NCBI GenBank assembly: GCA_017654935.2
Contig: CM065682.1
Coordinates: 39,160,548-39,224,547 of the forward strand
Direction: 5' to 3'
DNA length: 64,000 nt
From: Phymorhynchus buccinoides
Lineage: Eukaryota; Mollusca; Gastropoda; Neogastropoda; Raphitomidae
Part shown: one piece after another, positions 27,767 to 40,920 of the stretch
Position numbering within the stretch: position 1 is the first letter of the stretch
Layout: each line of letters begins with the position of its first letter
Made by a program: the position numbers and the translations under genes
Notes under the pieces: model-generated
The model's database searches: none
The model's input: only the letters and a program-made list of their open reading frames with translations
What the model was told of the DNA's origin: nothing

Positions 27767-27814
27767 CTGACTCGTCCTCGTCTGTACGGATGCTACGGTC
27801 CTCAGGTCCACCGA
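27767..27814 (-). CDS. ANK: Ankyrin-like gene, probable visible exon 11 (microexon)
   Basis: This 48 nt phase 1-1 candidate has acceptor CCTGTGTTGTGCACGCAG and donor GAGTCAG/GTGCCG. It encodes GGPEDRSIRTDEDESG-like acidic residues. It was found by frame and splice-site matching only. Composition fits the neighbouring exons and the locus is GC-richer than its surroundings. A LINE tail lies only about 105 bp further along the gene, so a chance match cannot be excluded. Confidence 0.5.
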
Positions 27815-30508
27815 CTGCGTGCACAACACAGGTCAGAAGGTAACAATAACCACCACAATGAGTATGATTAACGGTTGTTTTTTTATTGATAGTTTCGGAA
27901 CAGCAATTCATTGACATCAAGGTACAACATTTTTTTTACTGTCTTGAACACAATTATTTGTGTTGCAGAAAAGAAAAGAAAACACAATGCTCCATTTCAC
28001 TTCAAAAGCAACATCTTGCTCAACATGAAAAGTGTTTGATACTGAAACATTTCATTTACTTAAATTGGTAATAAAGCCAAGAACAAAAACTCACTGATCA
28101 AACATGATTAATTCCAAATTAACTAACAGAGGCTAATCAACGCAGTAATTGATTAAGTGGCTTCTCTGAATAATCTTGCCATAAACAAACAAACTAAAGA
28201 GAAATAAATAAAGAACACCCCCAACTACACACAGATAACACTTCTGACAATCACAAATAATGCATTTTGTGTAACACACATGGTATCTAAAGACCAATGT
28301 CAATGGATTCAGAGATCACACGCATTTCAAAACTGCTGCTGTTAATTTTGAATTTGATTATAAACCTATAACATACTCTCTAGTTGCAAATTAAAACAAG
28401 AAATCTGCACACAACTGGCGCATTATTTAATAATTATCCACAGAAGTACACAATTTTTACGACTGGTCGCTTTTATTAAAACGGGTTTCTGCCTCGGCTT
28501 AAGGCTGTGCAAGACCAATTGACATAGGCTAGAACACCTAGGCTACATCCAAATGTTGTCATACTACGCATAGTTATGCGCAAAGTGTCTAGCCATGACA
28601 AGCTCCTAGCATAACATCACCAGTCTCCAAAATTCCCCGAAGTCGGAGTGTGGCTACCTACGTGGCGGGGTAATACAAAAACGGTCACACACGTAATGTT
28701 CTCATCCGTAGCTGATGCCCCTGTACCATAGTGTTCAAGTGCTTCGGCTGTTGGGATGATCCCTGGAGTCTTTTAGCCAGGGTATGCAAACAAACAACAA
28801 ACACAAAACGGGTTTAATTGAAGCATTGTCCATTTGATGTGATGCTCCTATGGAGTTGGTCTGAAGGGGATTGTTCACCTAACAAAACAATTGAGGTCTT
28901 CACATTGGCGTGTTGATTTATTATTACCTTCTGATTTTTAAATAATGCAATGATAAGATAAAACTTCTGCATCGTCTAATGATTCTGAGCCTCCTTCTGA
29001 CTAGGCATCGAACACGCATGGGGTTTTCCATTTTGTTTGATCATCAGATGTAGCTTAGGCCCTAAACAACACGGCTTGCCATTCTTGTTTTCTTCCTCTC
29101 AGGGTTATCGTTGACATTCACTTTTAACTTCACTCTGATGGATCATCTGCATTCTCACCATTGCCATCTACACCAGATAACAATTCTTTGTATAATCAAA
29201 TGATACACTGCGAGTCTACCAAGACCTATGAGTCAGGAAATTAAAGTGACCATTAACAGGGATGGGCTAGTTAAAACGAATGAATCCATATTACATTTTC
29301 CCAGTCTTCATATTTGAGCTCACATCGCCACTACATTTTGGATCAAAACAAACTGGAGTTTAAAGCAAATTTTCTTTAAAAAACTGCAAGTAGAAACTAT
29401 AAAGTAAAAAACAGCGATGTCACTTATGTTTTCCCAAGTTGAAATGCACTTTGCCTTGTTCATCTGTTTACCTTTTCTTTATTTTTTAAGCATAGAATAT
29501 ATATTATTAGCAAAGTTGAAGATTTAAAAAAAATATACTTTCCATTCAAAATAGTCAGTGGAATTGCAACGGCCTAATGACTACCAAAAACCGATAACAT
29601 ACTTGTAAGACAGGCCTAACACAGACAACAATTCTGCATCTTTTATGTAATAGAAAAAGCAATCATGCAGTTGAATGAAAGCTGAACAAGAACAATAATT
29701 ATATACGGTTTATCACAGATGTAAAGAACTACTACGTCAACAAAGCAGAAGAAAAACAAAACTAAAACAACAATTCAACAGAATCTGTAAGGGTCAATCA
29801 ATCAAAAACAAAAATAAACTAAAGTAAAAATTCTAAGAAACAGAACAAGGTATTTTCCCAGGCTAAGGATGGAGAATATCTGAATTCGGACAAATGAAAG
29901 AAACACATAAAAACGTAAGGCAAAAATCATGATTAAAACAGTTGAATCAATAGAAAAAAATGGGAGAAAATGTCAAAACAACACAAAATATAAGAAATAA
30001 AAAAAATATTAATCAAGTTGAAAAAAATGACTAAATCTCATGAAAAACAAACTTTAAAAAATCTGTTCCGAGTGTCATCAAGTGGCTGTTAAGCAACTGT
30101 TTATTTTATATTTTAAAAAAGGCACAAAGGTTCACATAATATACATTTCATGCACTATTGTACACAAACGTTGAAGCGGTCATCTATAAGCCTATTTCCA
30201 AAAGGATTGAAATAGAACAGGATGTAACAAGAAAATCACACGACAGACCTCAAAATGAAAGAGGAAGAAAAAAGAAAGAAAGAAAAAAGCTATTTCAATA
30301 ACCACAAAAGGGAAATCCATCTTGGTGAAGGATATAGTCATATCAAAGAAAGAAATGCACACAACTAAAAGAACCACTGGAACTTGATCAAAACGACAGC
30401 CATGCGGGGCAGTGAGAAAAACGCCAGTGCACATGAGCAGGAGATCGATGATGGAAGGAATGGTAAAACGTCACAGGCATAACCACGCCAGCACAATGGT
30501 CAAAGTAC
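27815..30508 (-). other. Intron 10 content
   Basis: No exon was found in 2.7 kb. It is AT-rich and contains the SINE-like copy at 28636. A short G+C-poor A-rich stretch runs from 29580 to 30110. Confidence 0.5.
28636..28803 (+). mobile_element. SINE-like dispersed repeat, copy 3
   Basis: It starts CCCCGAAGTCGGAGTGTGGC and contains AACGGTCACACACGTAATGT and TTGGGATGATCCCTGGAGTC. It ends AAACAAACAACAAA. It is the longest plus-strand copy and lies in intron 10. Confidence 0.75.
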
Positions 30509-33500
30509 CTCCAGGCTTGTCTTGGGCTGGTTGTGGAGGGTTGGAACATGCCTGCTCCTCTGCTTCAGGTTGTTTTTCCATCGTCTTTGCTTCCCACTCA
30601 GCCAGATCTTCTTTCCCTTCTTTACAGGGTCCCCAGTAACAGAAAGGGCTCTCCTTCTCCTCATCTTTTCCCTGCTTTTCTTCACGATAATCTCCAGATT
30701 TTTTCAGGGTGCCTTCTTCGCTGTGAAATGGATTTGTAGCATCAGGTTTCATATCTTGGATGCTAGAGAGTGAGCTGATACAAAACTGAAGCGCAGCAGT
30801 CTGCTCCTGGATCATTTCTGAGTGTTTCTGTGCAGTTGTCAGTTGCTTTTCTGCATGAGAAGATTCATCCATGGATTCGGCTGAGACTTGCATGAAATCA
30901 TGGGAATCTGTATGGGATTCCTCAGACCTGCTCATTATTCCACCCGAGCTTCCCATACTCCAGTGAGCTGACTCTACCGACAACATCAGATTCTCTTGGG
31001 CTTGTTCTTCGACTTGCACGATGTCCAATGAATCCGCTGAAGTTTGCATGACATCTTCCTGCAAAGAATCTGGGTCAAACTTGTCTGAAGGTTTGTCTTG
31101 TTCCAGAGAGTCCAGAGATCTTATCATGCTATCGTCCTGCTCTTTGGAAATCTCAGCATCGACTTTGCTGGAATCAGATGAGGGTATCTGCTGGCTAAGG
31201 GAAATGGAGTCGCCAGATATTTGCATGACGCCTGTTGCAGCAGATTCAACATCCATAGCCTGGGGTTCTCCTGTCTTGACAACAGAGGGCTCAGCACCGG
31301 CAAAGATCACACTGGAGGTCATGTCAGTCTTTTCTGAAGTATCTCCTTCAAGAGAATCTGAATCCATGTTTTCTTCTTCACTGTTGGATTCCTTGTCCAT
31401 CAAACCTTCATTGTCCACAGAAGTCTTTTTCAGTTCACTGTTTACAACAGCATCTATGTCCTGCTTATCAAATTCGCTCAAGGAAGCCAATGAAGATCTT
31501 TCACTTTGTTGCTGATGGGAATACTCTAGATAACCGCGGCAATCTCCCACATCAGGGCCCAGCTCAGATTCCAGTTTTTCAAAATCTGCTAGTGAGGAAG
31601 CAGAACCAGCCACTGAACCAGAGCCTGACCCAGATCTCTTTTCATAACCCTTGCTATCTTGTGCTGATTTGTCTTCTACTGAACTGGTGGAGCTTTGCTG
31701 GTCGATCTGACGTTCAAGCTTTTCAAATTCAGCAAGAGATGAAGTTGTTGAGGCGTCATCTCTTTCCATTTCTCGTCTGTAATGCAAGAGTTTTTTTTCA
31801 TCAAATGACCCGCATTCAAATTTATTTTCTTCACAGGAAGACACTGTGAAATGGAAATGCTTTCGTTCATCATAAGAGCCACAAAAGCTCTCTTTGTCTG
31901 ATGTGTCGACAGAACTTGAACCTGAACTACCTATCTGTTTCTCCAGCCTTTCAAATTCTTGTAAGGCTGGCGATGCTGATGTCTCATCTCTGTCATTCAG
32001 ATATTTGGCAAATTGTTTAATGTTGCCAAATGCAGGCGAGAAAGAGGAGCCGTCTGGTGGTGAACAATGAAACTGGTCTGGTTGATCAGAATCAGGTCCA
32101 GTGTCGTTTCCTGGATCAGTCATTTCAAACTGTTCTTCCTCTGTCAGTTCAGTGATAACAGACAAAGCGGCCCTGTCAATAAATTCAATCGAGGAGGATA
32201 GATCCAAGTAACTTTCATATCTGTCACTCTCATTAGAAGATGTCTCACAATCCCTGCCTGCGCTTTCACCAGATGAAGACAGTTCATTGTCTTTCGAATC
32301 ATATCCATTACCTTCTGTAGATAGAGGGGAATCCGGTTCTTTCACGATGTCAATTTGGCTGGTTGAATCCTGGATGGTGAGCATACTTGCTTCATATTCA
32401 TTATCCTCAAAATGTTCGTCTAAATCGCTTTGAGTTAGTAGAATATCTGAATGAATGGATGAGGACATAGAGGCGATTTCAGCAATTTTGTCTTTCATAT
32501 CTTCATCATGATCTGCCTCAACAGCCATTACCGTAGCAAAGCTATCAGCACCAGAAGAGTCACCATGATCATCAGGACTGACAAACTCTGCACTGTCAAA
32601 CATTTCTGCGTTCACATAATCACTGTCTGCTTCAGCTTTGTCTTGAAGTCTGAAAGATAGTGCCCGACTGTCCAGAGGTAAAGACAATTCAACATCTTCA
32701 CTAGCACTATGGACGCGACCAACTGGATGATCTGCCTTTTCTATTGATTCATTTTCTTTCACAGCTTCCTGGAAATCTGAACTAGATTCTGAAGAATAAT
32801 GTACTTCTGCTTTGGCTTCAGTTTCTGAGTTTTGAATATTTTTGATTGAGTCAGAAGAAACTTGTTTCTTCAACAGCAAAGAATCATCTGGTGTCCTGCA
32901 TTCTTCCGGCATGTTATCTGATCCTTCCATCGCAGTTTCCTCATCGCCTGTTCCTGTGGTCAAGATAAACAGTTTTTCAGTTTGTGTAATAGTTTGTGCC
33001 TCTCTTCCACTTTTATCTTCTGATTCTGATCTATTCTCTGCTTTCGTTGCAGAATCAACTGGTACTTTATTACTCATTTCTACATCTGGTTCTGTTCTTT
33101 TCAAATGAGAGGAATCTTGGTGATCTATTTTTTCACTAAAATCTCCAGAGTCTTTCTCTTTCAGTTCTTGAGTGGTGTCCACTTGAAAAAGTTTTGTTTC
33201 TACTATTTCGCGTACAGGGAGTTCAGATGAAGTAGACATGTCAGCCGTTGACTTCATTTCAGATGGTATGCTGAGTTGGCCTTCTTCATGAAGAAAAGAC
33301 TCACAGGGACTTTGTTCATATTTTGCAGATTCTAAAGCAATGCTTGGAGATAATTGTGCAGTTGCAAAACCTTCTTCAGTAGTATCGTCCGTATGGGTAT
33401 CTATCATTGATGGTGAAAACCTAAAAGCTGGACCAGCTTCAAAAACATCATCCTCAGGGCTGGACAAAACTGACTTTGCAGGGGCGTTGGGCGTTTGATT

Positions 33501-34354
33501 GTCTTCTACAGCATCTGGGGAGATGTTCAGGGCTGAAACTACGTGCGTAACTTGCCCAGAGTCCAGATCGTACGAAGCGGCCAAAAGAGTGGGCTCCACA
33601 GAAATTTCTGAAGAGGAGGTAGACATCTTATACTCATCACTTGACTGTTCTGAAGACCGGGGGGTACTCAGCTTGTTTGTGAGAAACGTTACCTTTTTCT
33701 CTGAGTGAAAAAATTTCACTGGGCTGCTGTCATCATCTGATCGATCAATGGACATATCATCACATGGCAGGATTAGTTTTTCTTGGCCTGCATCCCTGTC
33801 ACTTCCAGATGACTTGTATGCTTTGTCCTCAAGTGCAGATGTAGTGTGATCCGAGTCGTGGGTTTCTTGTTGCTCAAGTCTTGTTTCTGTGTTGGCAAGA
33901 CCCATAACAGGCACACCAGACTCTTTTGTTGAAGTCATATCCCCTCTGTGGTCTTGTTCTAGTATTTGTTCTGGAGAAAGAACAACCTCCGAATCAATAG
34001 TGTCAGTTACTGTCAATCCAATTGATGCATCTGGTGCGTTTTGTTGTGATTTTTCTGTTGAGGAAAGATCAGTTTCCAGACATTTTTCTTCCACTTCAAT
34101 GAAGTACGTGTCCATGTCTTCAGTGGGTTTCTCATAGCACAAACCAATGTCACCTGTTGGCTCATGATACAAAGGGTCCTTTTGTTCTTTCCTCGGAGAT
34201 TCAGTGCTATGCTGTGTCTCTGAATGTGCATGTGCACTTGTATTTGCTTGTAATGTGACAGAACTAGAAGGAGAGCCCTTGAAGAGGGGAGAAAACCGTT
34301 TGTCAGCCTTTGTTTCCTTGCTTTTTGCTTCCTCCCACTCAAGAACTTCTGCAT
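30509..34354 (-). CDS. ANK: Ankyrin-like gene, visible exon 10: second giant exon (1,282 codons)
   Basis: A 3,846 nt exon is open throughout, with acceptor ACGCTTCTTTTTGTAG and donor CCTGGAG/GTACTT, both phase 1. The protein is Ser/Glu/Asp-rich and probably disordered. At about residues 790, 870, 925 and 960 lie four copies of a motif near S-L-x-E-F-(E/D)-(K/R)-(L/Q)-(E/D), in three of them followed by a Ser/Gly-rich spacer. At about residues 1039, 1105 and 1155 lie three copies of (V/F)-M-Q-x-S-(A/G)-(D/E)-S. It has no membrane segment within the spliced form. As with exon 7, the closest known analogues are the giant exons of neuronal ankyrins, which position the protein along axons through phosphorylated disordered tails. 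If splicing at 30508 is skipped, the frame adds a short hydrophobic tail and stops at 30471. Confidence 0.9.
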
Positions 34355-34818
34355 CTACAAAAAGAAGCGTTAGCATCGGGTCAGGAAGGACCAATTTATC
34401 TGATGAAAACCTAGAAACATTGATCACAGTTAGCGATTGAAGCTGATATATGGGTTTTTAAAGAAAAGCAAGGGACTTAAAGAAATCATTCAACAACTTG
34501 TATGCAAATGCAAAGCTGTGTATTGAAGGTGACAAGAGAGAACAAATTATCGAGAACCACGCATGTTCAGAAGGGGAACGTAAGATGGACTTAATGCAAA
34601 CAAGAAACCAGGCAACTGAAACACACACGAATCTGAGAGAGAATGTGACATTGTGCTCGATTGTCCAAAACGAAGACCAGGGCTTTTGCTTTTTATTCTG
34701 CCCTATTAGATTCATGAGAACAAAGAGAGTGAGCACAGGACTTAAAAAAGATGCACAAAACAAAAGGGAAAGTGAGGTCTGACGCTGAGGGGCAGGGCAG
34801 TGCACAACATCCAACTAC

Positions 34819-34938
34819 CTCCATCATCCATGTCATCCAGGCGGGCAGCATCAGAACTGGCGGAGCTCTGTCTGTCATCCTCACGGCCAATCCGGTATGA
34901 CGCCCCAGGCGCTGCTTCCGCCCCTAGTACTTCTCCCC
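34819..34938 (-). CDS. ANK: Ankyrin-like gene, visible exon 9
   Basis: This 120 nt (40 codon) phase 1-1 exon has acceptor GAGCCCTTTCAACAG and donor GATGGAG/GTAGTT. The product begins with GGEVLGAEAAPGASYRIG, followed by REDDRQSSASSDAARL and an acidic DDMDDG end. It is more GC-rich than the surrounding intron, as expected for coding sequence. It has no domain. It is 464 nt upstream of the second giant exon in transcript order. Confidence 0.75.
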
Positions 34939-35098
34939 CTGTTGAAAGGGCTCAGTTAGCCTTCTTTACAAAATTAATGTAAAGGCATTAATATAAAACT
35001 TTTGCTTTTTTCAATACTGACTACATGACGAACAAATATGAGTGTGAAAAAGACGTGCTTACGTTTATCAATTGAGAAATAAAAAGGATATGACAGGG

Positions 35099-35199
<101 letters not shown>

Positions 35200-36662
35200 A
35201 AAAAAAAGAGAAGCAAATTCATAGTAGAAAAAAAAGATAAAATTTTGTTATAAACAGTTCTACCATAATCACTTCGACCAGTGTCTATGTTTATCATATT
35301 AACTTTCTAAACTTTGTGTTTGACAGTTTTCCCTAAAGTGTAAATATCATTACTAATATTGAGTATTGCATCTAACAGGCATGTTAATTCTACTCAGAAC
35401 ACTGTGTTGTCTACATTAAGCTTTTATTTATTTCAAACACCAGCTGAAGATTTGATATCCATGGGAATTTTGATTAAAATATGTGAATACAAAACGATCA
35501 TTCATACTTCAGATACAGTTGTTCGTGTATATTGCTATCATTTATGTTTATCATACTATCCATCCTTTTGAGCCTATAGGTTTTTATGTATAAACTGTAA
35601 CCAATTTGGCCAAAATCAGTTAAATGCTGATGGAGGAATTAAAATTTCTTTCTTCTCATCCACACACGAAATTTGACATGTGGACACAAAACCCCACAAA
35701 AGTACATGACAAATTAACAAAATAACGCTAGTTATGTTCATGCATTCTCTATGCCATGCTTCCAAGTTAGAAACGAAACAGCACACATTTCCAAGTAGTA
35801 ATAATAATGTATGCCATTGTAAACACTTCATGCATAATAACTGGACATTTTTGTCCAACCGCTTAGGAGATATTAAGAAACATGGAACTGGCTGATGACA
35901 TGAAATTTACATGCATGGAGCCAAAATATTCTCTACTTTAACATATTTTAATCAAAACAATGAAATACTGCAATCAAACTTAATGAGCATAATTTTATCA
36001 AAACAAAAAAATGACATTGACACATATCTAAAAAAAAAAAAAGGAGAGGCATAACACTGCAATAATGACAGCAAATTGATTCATACAAAAAATCAAAATA
36101 AAAGGCATAATATATCTTGAAACACAACTTAAATAAATAAAAACAACAACAGAATAACTGCAGGTGTAAATCAAAGAGTTAATTTTTGCACAGCAACAAA
36201 AGTGTATTGAACAATAAAACATGCACAGCACACACAAAAGATGGTCTGGCAGAAACATGACGATGTAAGCTGGTCTTGGGCTGACATAAGCAGGCATTCA
36301 TGACCACAGGGTCACAGACTGTCCCTGCATGTAAACATCAACATGCAATCACGCTAACTCTCAGTCAGGTCTGTAAGGACATTCAGACTGCATAAAGGAT
36401 TTAGACTAAACGCATGCAAAATTGAACATGTGTCACGTTTCACAGAGACTGATTTATTCATCAACGTTTTACTTCAAAACACAGAGAACTTTCTTGTCTT
36501 GACAGTATAACCCTACCACTGGCACATGCATTGCCACCAACCATACGGCAGGTCAGACTACAACAGAACAGGCAGCAAAGCGGAATAGCATTCCATCTGG
36601 GCAAGTCACGAAGACGTTCGTGCAGCATACAACCGAAGAAGCAGCAGCAGAAGCCAACTCAC

Positions 36663-37022
36663 CTTCCTGGATGAAAGCATTGGCCTCCAGAATATTGTCT
36701 TCAGAGTAGAGCCCCTCAAAACTGGAAGTGCGCCCCACTACTTTCAAGTGGGGCTCTGTGTGACGAGTGTCAAACCGATCACCGATGTCTTCCGCTGATG
36801 CAGGGTGCAGGGGAGGTTCAGGCATGAGGGGGAGGTTTTGATATAAATTTTCATAGCTGGATGACCGAACAATATTTTCTGAGGGAGGCATGAATGGGAC
36901 TGTAGGCTCACGCTCATCTTCTTGGTCAGATTCTTTCATCAAGTTCAGATCGGAATTTATAGTTGATGTAGCATTGTTGTCAGTAGAATCTGGAAATTGG
37001 ATAAGTGCTTCCTCGCCTGATT
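36663..37022 (-). CDS. ANK: Ankyrin-like gene, visible exon 8
   Basis: This 360 nt (120 codon) phase 1-1 exon has acceptor GATCTTGTCTTCAG and donor CAGGAAG/GTGAGT, a near-consensus site. It contains two copies of an R(S/T)SS(Y/F)E(N/G)LY motif (RSSSYENLY and RTSSFEGLY) about 50 residues apart, separated by a Pro-rich PLMPEPPLHPASAED. RxxS followed by an aromatic suggests basophilic kinase sites, possibly binding 14-3-3 or other adaptors (inference). The rest is acidic and Asn/Ser-rich. It lies only 487 nt from the giant exon upstream. Confidence 0.8.
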
Positions 37023-37509
37023 CTGAAGACAAGATCATTGGATTGATAGCTCTTTTGCAGTTGTTCTACAGGTTGCATAATATACATTTTCTTTATCATC
37101 TCAAATATGAATCTGTCTTCGCTTCTGTCCTGCTAATTTTGTAGAACAAATTTTAGATGTACGATGTGATACAATCTTAGAAACATAAAAAAGTCATTAA
37201 AATATAAAAGTAGGATATAAAGAATAAAAACGAAGAAATATGCCTCTTACAGATTTGGATAATTTCACGTTCTTAGAATGAATCTTCTTTTAGTATAAAA
37301 CAGCGTTTAATGGAGAGAAAAAAAGATAAGAAAGTCTTTATGTTTCGTTCGTTATTTTACCACCATGAACGAGAATGGAATGAAAAATAGTGGATATACA
37401 TTCAATCTAATCAAAGCTTTGAGTTGAAAAAAATTCATTTGATTTACTGTGAAACGTCTGATTAACAAGGAATAAAATACCAAGAAATAAAACTATAGGC
37501 AATGTATAC

Positions 37510-40506
37510 CTTGGCTGTTCCTATCCTGGGCAGTTGGCAGACATCCAGTCTGAAGTCCCAACACCTCAGTCAGAGCTTCCTGCTCCTGGGAAGAGATCAG
37601 CGTGTACTCTGTGGGAGATGGGAGCCGTTCTGAACCCTGCTCTTCCGCGAAAATGTTTTCCTTGTCTATCTTCCCCTCTTCATCTTCGTCTGTGTCCTCT
37701 TTATCTTTGTCTTTTTGGGGATACTCTCCTCTGATGTCTTCTTTGATGAGTTGATTCGTAGGTTCTTCTTCAACGTGGCTGGTGATCAGGGTGTACTCTG
37801 AAGGTGACATTGGTCGGTTTGTCAGATCCTCAGCGGTCATCTGGGTATGTTCATGCTCATTGTATTTCTCTTCAACTGCTTGCTTAAACAGGTCTTCGTT
37901 TGGGGTGACTGTGTCTGTACCGGTGGCAAGGGAAACTTGATTGTTTGCTTTTGGATCTCTGCTGTCCATTACAGCATCCACAGGTCTCTCCATGAAGTGC
38001 TCGGCTCTGTCCACATATATTTCTGCAGAAATTTCTTCTCCCTGGTCTACCCCTTGCTCGCCTATGCCGGCAGATCCAATTGCTTGCTCCAGAAAACTCT
38101 CACCTCTTTCTGTATGTAACTCTTCAGATCTGTCAAAACATCTGTCCTTGTCTCCCTCAGTTAGCGCTGTAGTTTCCATATCTTCTTCCAAAAACGTTTC
38201 TGATCTATCGACATAAACGTTTGTAAATGCTTTCTCGTCTGCTTCTTGTTCCTGTGCTTCTTCTTCGTACTGCTCCAGGTCATCATCACCCTCTTCTTCT
38301 GGTTCTTCCTGTGCAGTTCGTTGTTCCATGGCATGTATTTCAGCAAGAATATCACAAGTTACAACTTGCTCAATTTCTGTCTCTTCTTCAAAAATCTCTT
38401 CTTGGTGTTCTGATGCCATGAACCCTGTCCCCTCTTCTTGGCCAATCTCTTCAAGGGGAGAAGACCGACATAATTCTTCCTGTGCATTTTCTTCCGATGG
38501 TGCACTGCACACTTGCTCATCTGAAGATTCTGGAAATGTGGTTGGCATTCTGGATTCTTGTGCCTCAAGCAGAGTGCTTTCATTCTGGTCAAAATCAACC
38601 ATGGTTCGCTCTATTGGACTGTCTACAGCAGCCATCTCCAGAGGCTTTGACTCCTCTTCAGTTACAAAAGAGTGTTTTTCTGCTGCATGCATGTTAGATT
38701 TATGCTCTTCTGTTGTGGTTTGAACCGTTGTGACATTAGCACATTGCCGACTGACATCTTCAGCAAACAAACCTTCTCCTGAACTAGCCATTTCAGCTTC
38801 TGTGCTTTTGGTGCTCAGAGACATTACAGGATTTGTATTCATGTAGTCTGCATCCTCTGTACCATACGCTCCCAAGGTATGTTTTGCCTGTGGCTCATAA
38901 ATCTGTGTGTGCGATTCTTGCTTGTGGTATTCGTATCCAGGGATAAACTGGGCTCCCAGGCTGCTCTTTTCTTCAAACGTTTCAGCGTATTCTGGTTTCA
39001 TGGCAAACCCAAATTTATCAGCTGTGTACTTGTCAAACGCTTCTTTCTCACGTCCGGAGTCCACGTTTTGAGTCATACCAGCTTCTTCAGAAGGGGTAGA
39101 TGCGATTTGAAGGTCTGAACCAAGGTCTGCTTGCTCTTCCTCCATATGAGCAATGTTTTCATCACCCCAGTCTACTGTTGTCTTGTAGCTTTCACTTGCA
39201 TGCTCTTGCTGAGTGCAGGTTTCCTGTTTGTGGAACATTTCCTCTGTAAACTTCTCAGTCATCAAACACTCTCCTCCACGTAAGTAAGCTTCTTCTTGTA
39301 CTGCTTCTGTTGTGTCAGCAGATGTCTCTGTCTCTTGCACGGGAGAATAATGAGTGTCCTGATCATTTTCCATCTGTTCTTTCTGGATCTCATCACCATC
39401 AGCTGGTATTTTCCATTTCTGTTCATCCGTTTCTTCATCACTGTTCATTACTTGCAGGTTCTCCGGGGCTCCTGCCGATAACATGTCTTGGTGTTGATCT
39501 TCTTTCAATCCATATGACGGCTCACTTAAATAGTCACCATATCCGATCGTATCCACAATTTCTTCTTGACAGATGTCTTCTTGTGTTGATTCTTGTGCAT
39601 GCATTATATATGCCTCCAGAGACTTTTCATCTTCTGACTGAGACATAGCCTCCTGCTCTCCACGTTGTTCATGTATTATTTGCTCAACCTCAGGAGCAAA
39701 TTCTGTTTCTCCTTGAAATTCATCGCACTCTTTTTTTGTTTCTGCTTGTCCATACTCATTGTTTACTTCGGGAGCCAATTTGTTGGTTATTACAGGCTCA
39801 TACGTTTCTTGATAACTCATTTCGTCTTGTGCTTCATCATTATTTTGTTCTTCCTGTGCAAAGGCGACGTGCATCAGATTTTCATCCATAGCTGCGATTT
39901 TCTCTTCTTCAGTAAGGTCTGTCTTTTCAAGCATTTCCCATTCTTCATCAAATTCCTGAACGTCGTCTTCTTCCTCATCTTGCTGACATGTCCCCTGACT
40001 TTCAGTCTGACTAACTGCTCTCTGGACGAAACCTATGCCTGCCATGTCTTGCTCTTCTTGCCCGTCTACTGTCATCTCTTCCCTGCATTCATCGAAAGAT
40101 GGGAAGAGATCATTAGAGTATCCCATGTCAGCGTCATTTTCTTCTTCCTCTGCTCTCATTTCATCTGAGTCTTGAGGAAAAGGCCCATATATGATACTCT
40201 CTTCTGTACGAATGAGCTTATCCGTAATAACCGTTTTCTTCTCGATGATTTCAATTTCGGTTTTGTGATATTCATCACCAAAAGATGATCTTTGTGTCTG
40301 TGAAACTGACTGTACGGTTACTTCGTTTCTACCCTCTGTGTCTGGAAACATCTGTTGCCCTACAAAGCTACCAGGCTTTATTTCAGGGGCATTATGAGGG
40401 GAGGGTTGTAGAGGGTCTAGTTCAACAGAATCAGTGTAAATGGGAAAGGGGGCTTGTGGCTGCTTGGATTCCGTCGCTGTCCTTTCAGTTGCCTTCTGTT
40501 GTTTAT
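37510..40506 (-). CDS. ANK: Ankyrin-like gene, visible exon 7: first giant exon (999 codons)
   Basis: A single exon of 2,997 nt is open throughout, with acceptor GGTACACAACAG and donor GCCAAG/GTATAC, both phase 1. The acceptor 11 nt further in would hit a stop. The protein is extremely acidic and Gln/Glu-rich, has few hydrophobics, and shows no folded domain or membrane segment, so it is very likely disordered. Near residues 760-835 lie three related copies of a motif close to (Y-V-D-R-x-E/TERGE)-x-F-(L/M)-E. Near residues 899 and 963 lie two copies of SPxEYTLI(T/S)S. Vertebrate ankyrin-B and ankyrin-G and Drosophila Ank2 carry comparable giant tail exons in neuronal isoforms that serve axons, and this is the likely counterpart. 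Exon lengths and motifs are seen directly; the neuronal role is inference. Confidence 0.88.
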
Positions 40507-40920
40507 CTGTTGTGTACCAACCCAGGGCCAATCCAATGGGAAGCATAAAGAGAGTGAGAGGGCCACAGTGTTAGCACAATATAATATAGCAACTACCAGT
40601 CACACACATTACGATCCTGTTTATGACCACAAAGAAAAATCATACAAAAGACAGGAAGCCAATATTTAAGAGATATTCTGAAATACTAGACACAACAAGA
40701 TAAGCAACAAGGGTAACCCCAGACAGCAAATAATTCCATAAATTTATGCTCATGTTGCATATTGCTATTTCCAGTAACTGAAGCAGAAGCAATGTAAAAT
40801 AAATGTAGCACTTAAAATAAATTTGGTTGGACAATGTCCATGAAGAAAAATGCGACACCAAAACGCTATTCAATACTTGACTAACAGATGTGAACTTGTA
40901 GAAATTATCCTTAACTTAAC

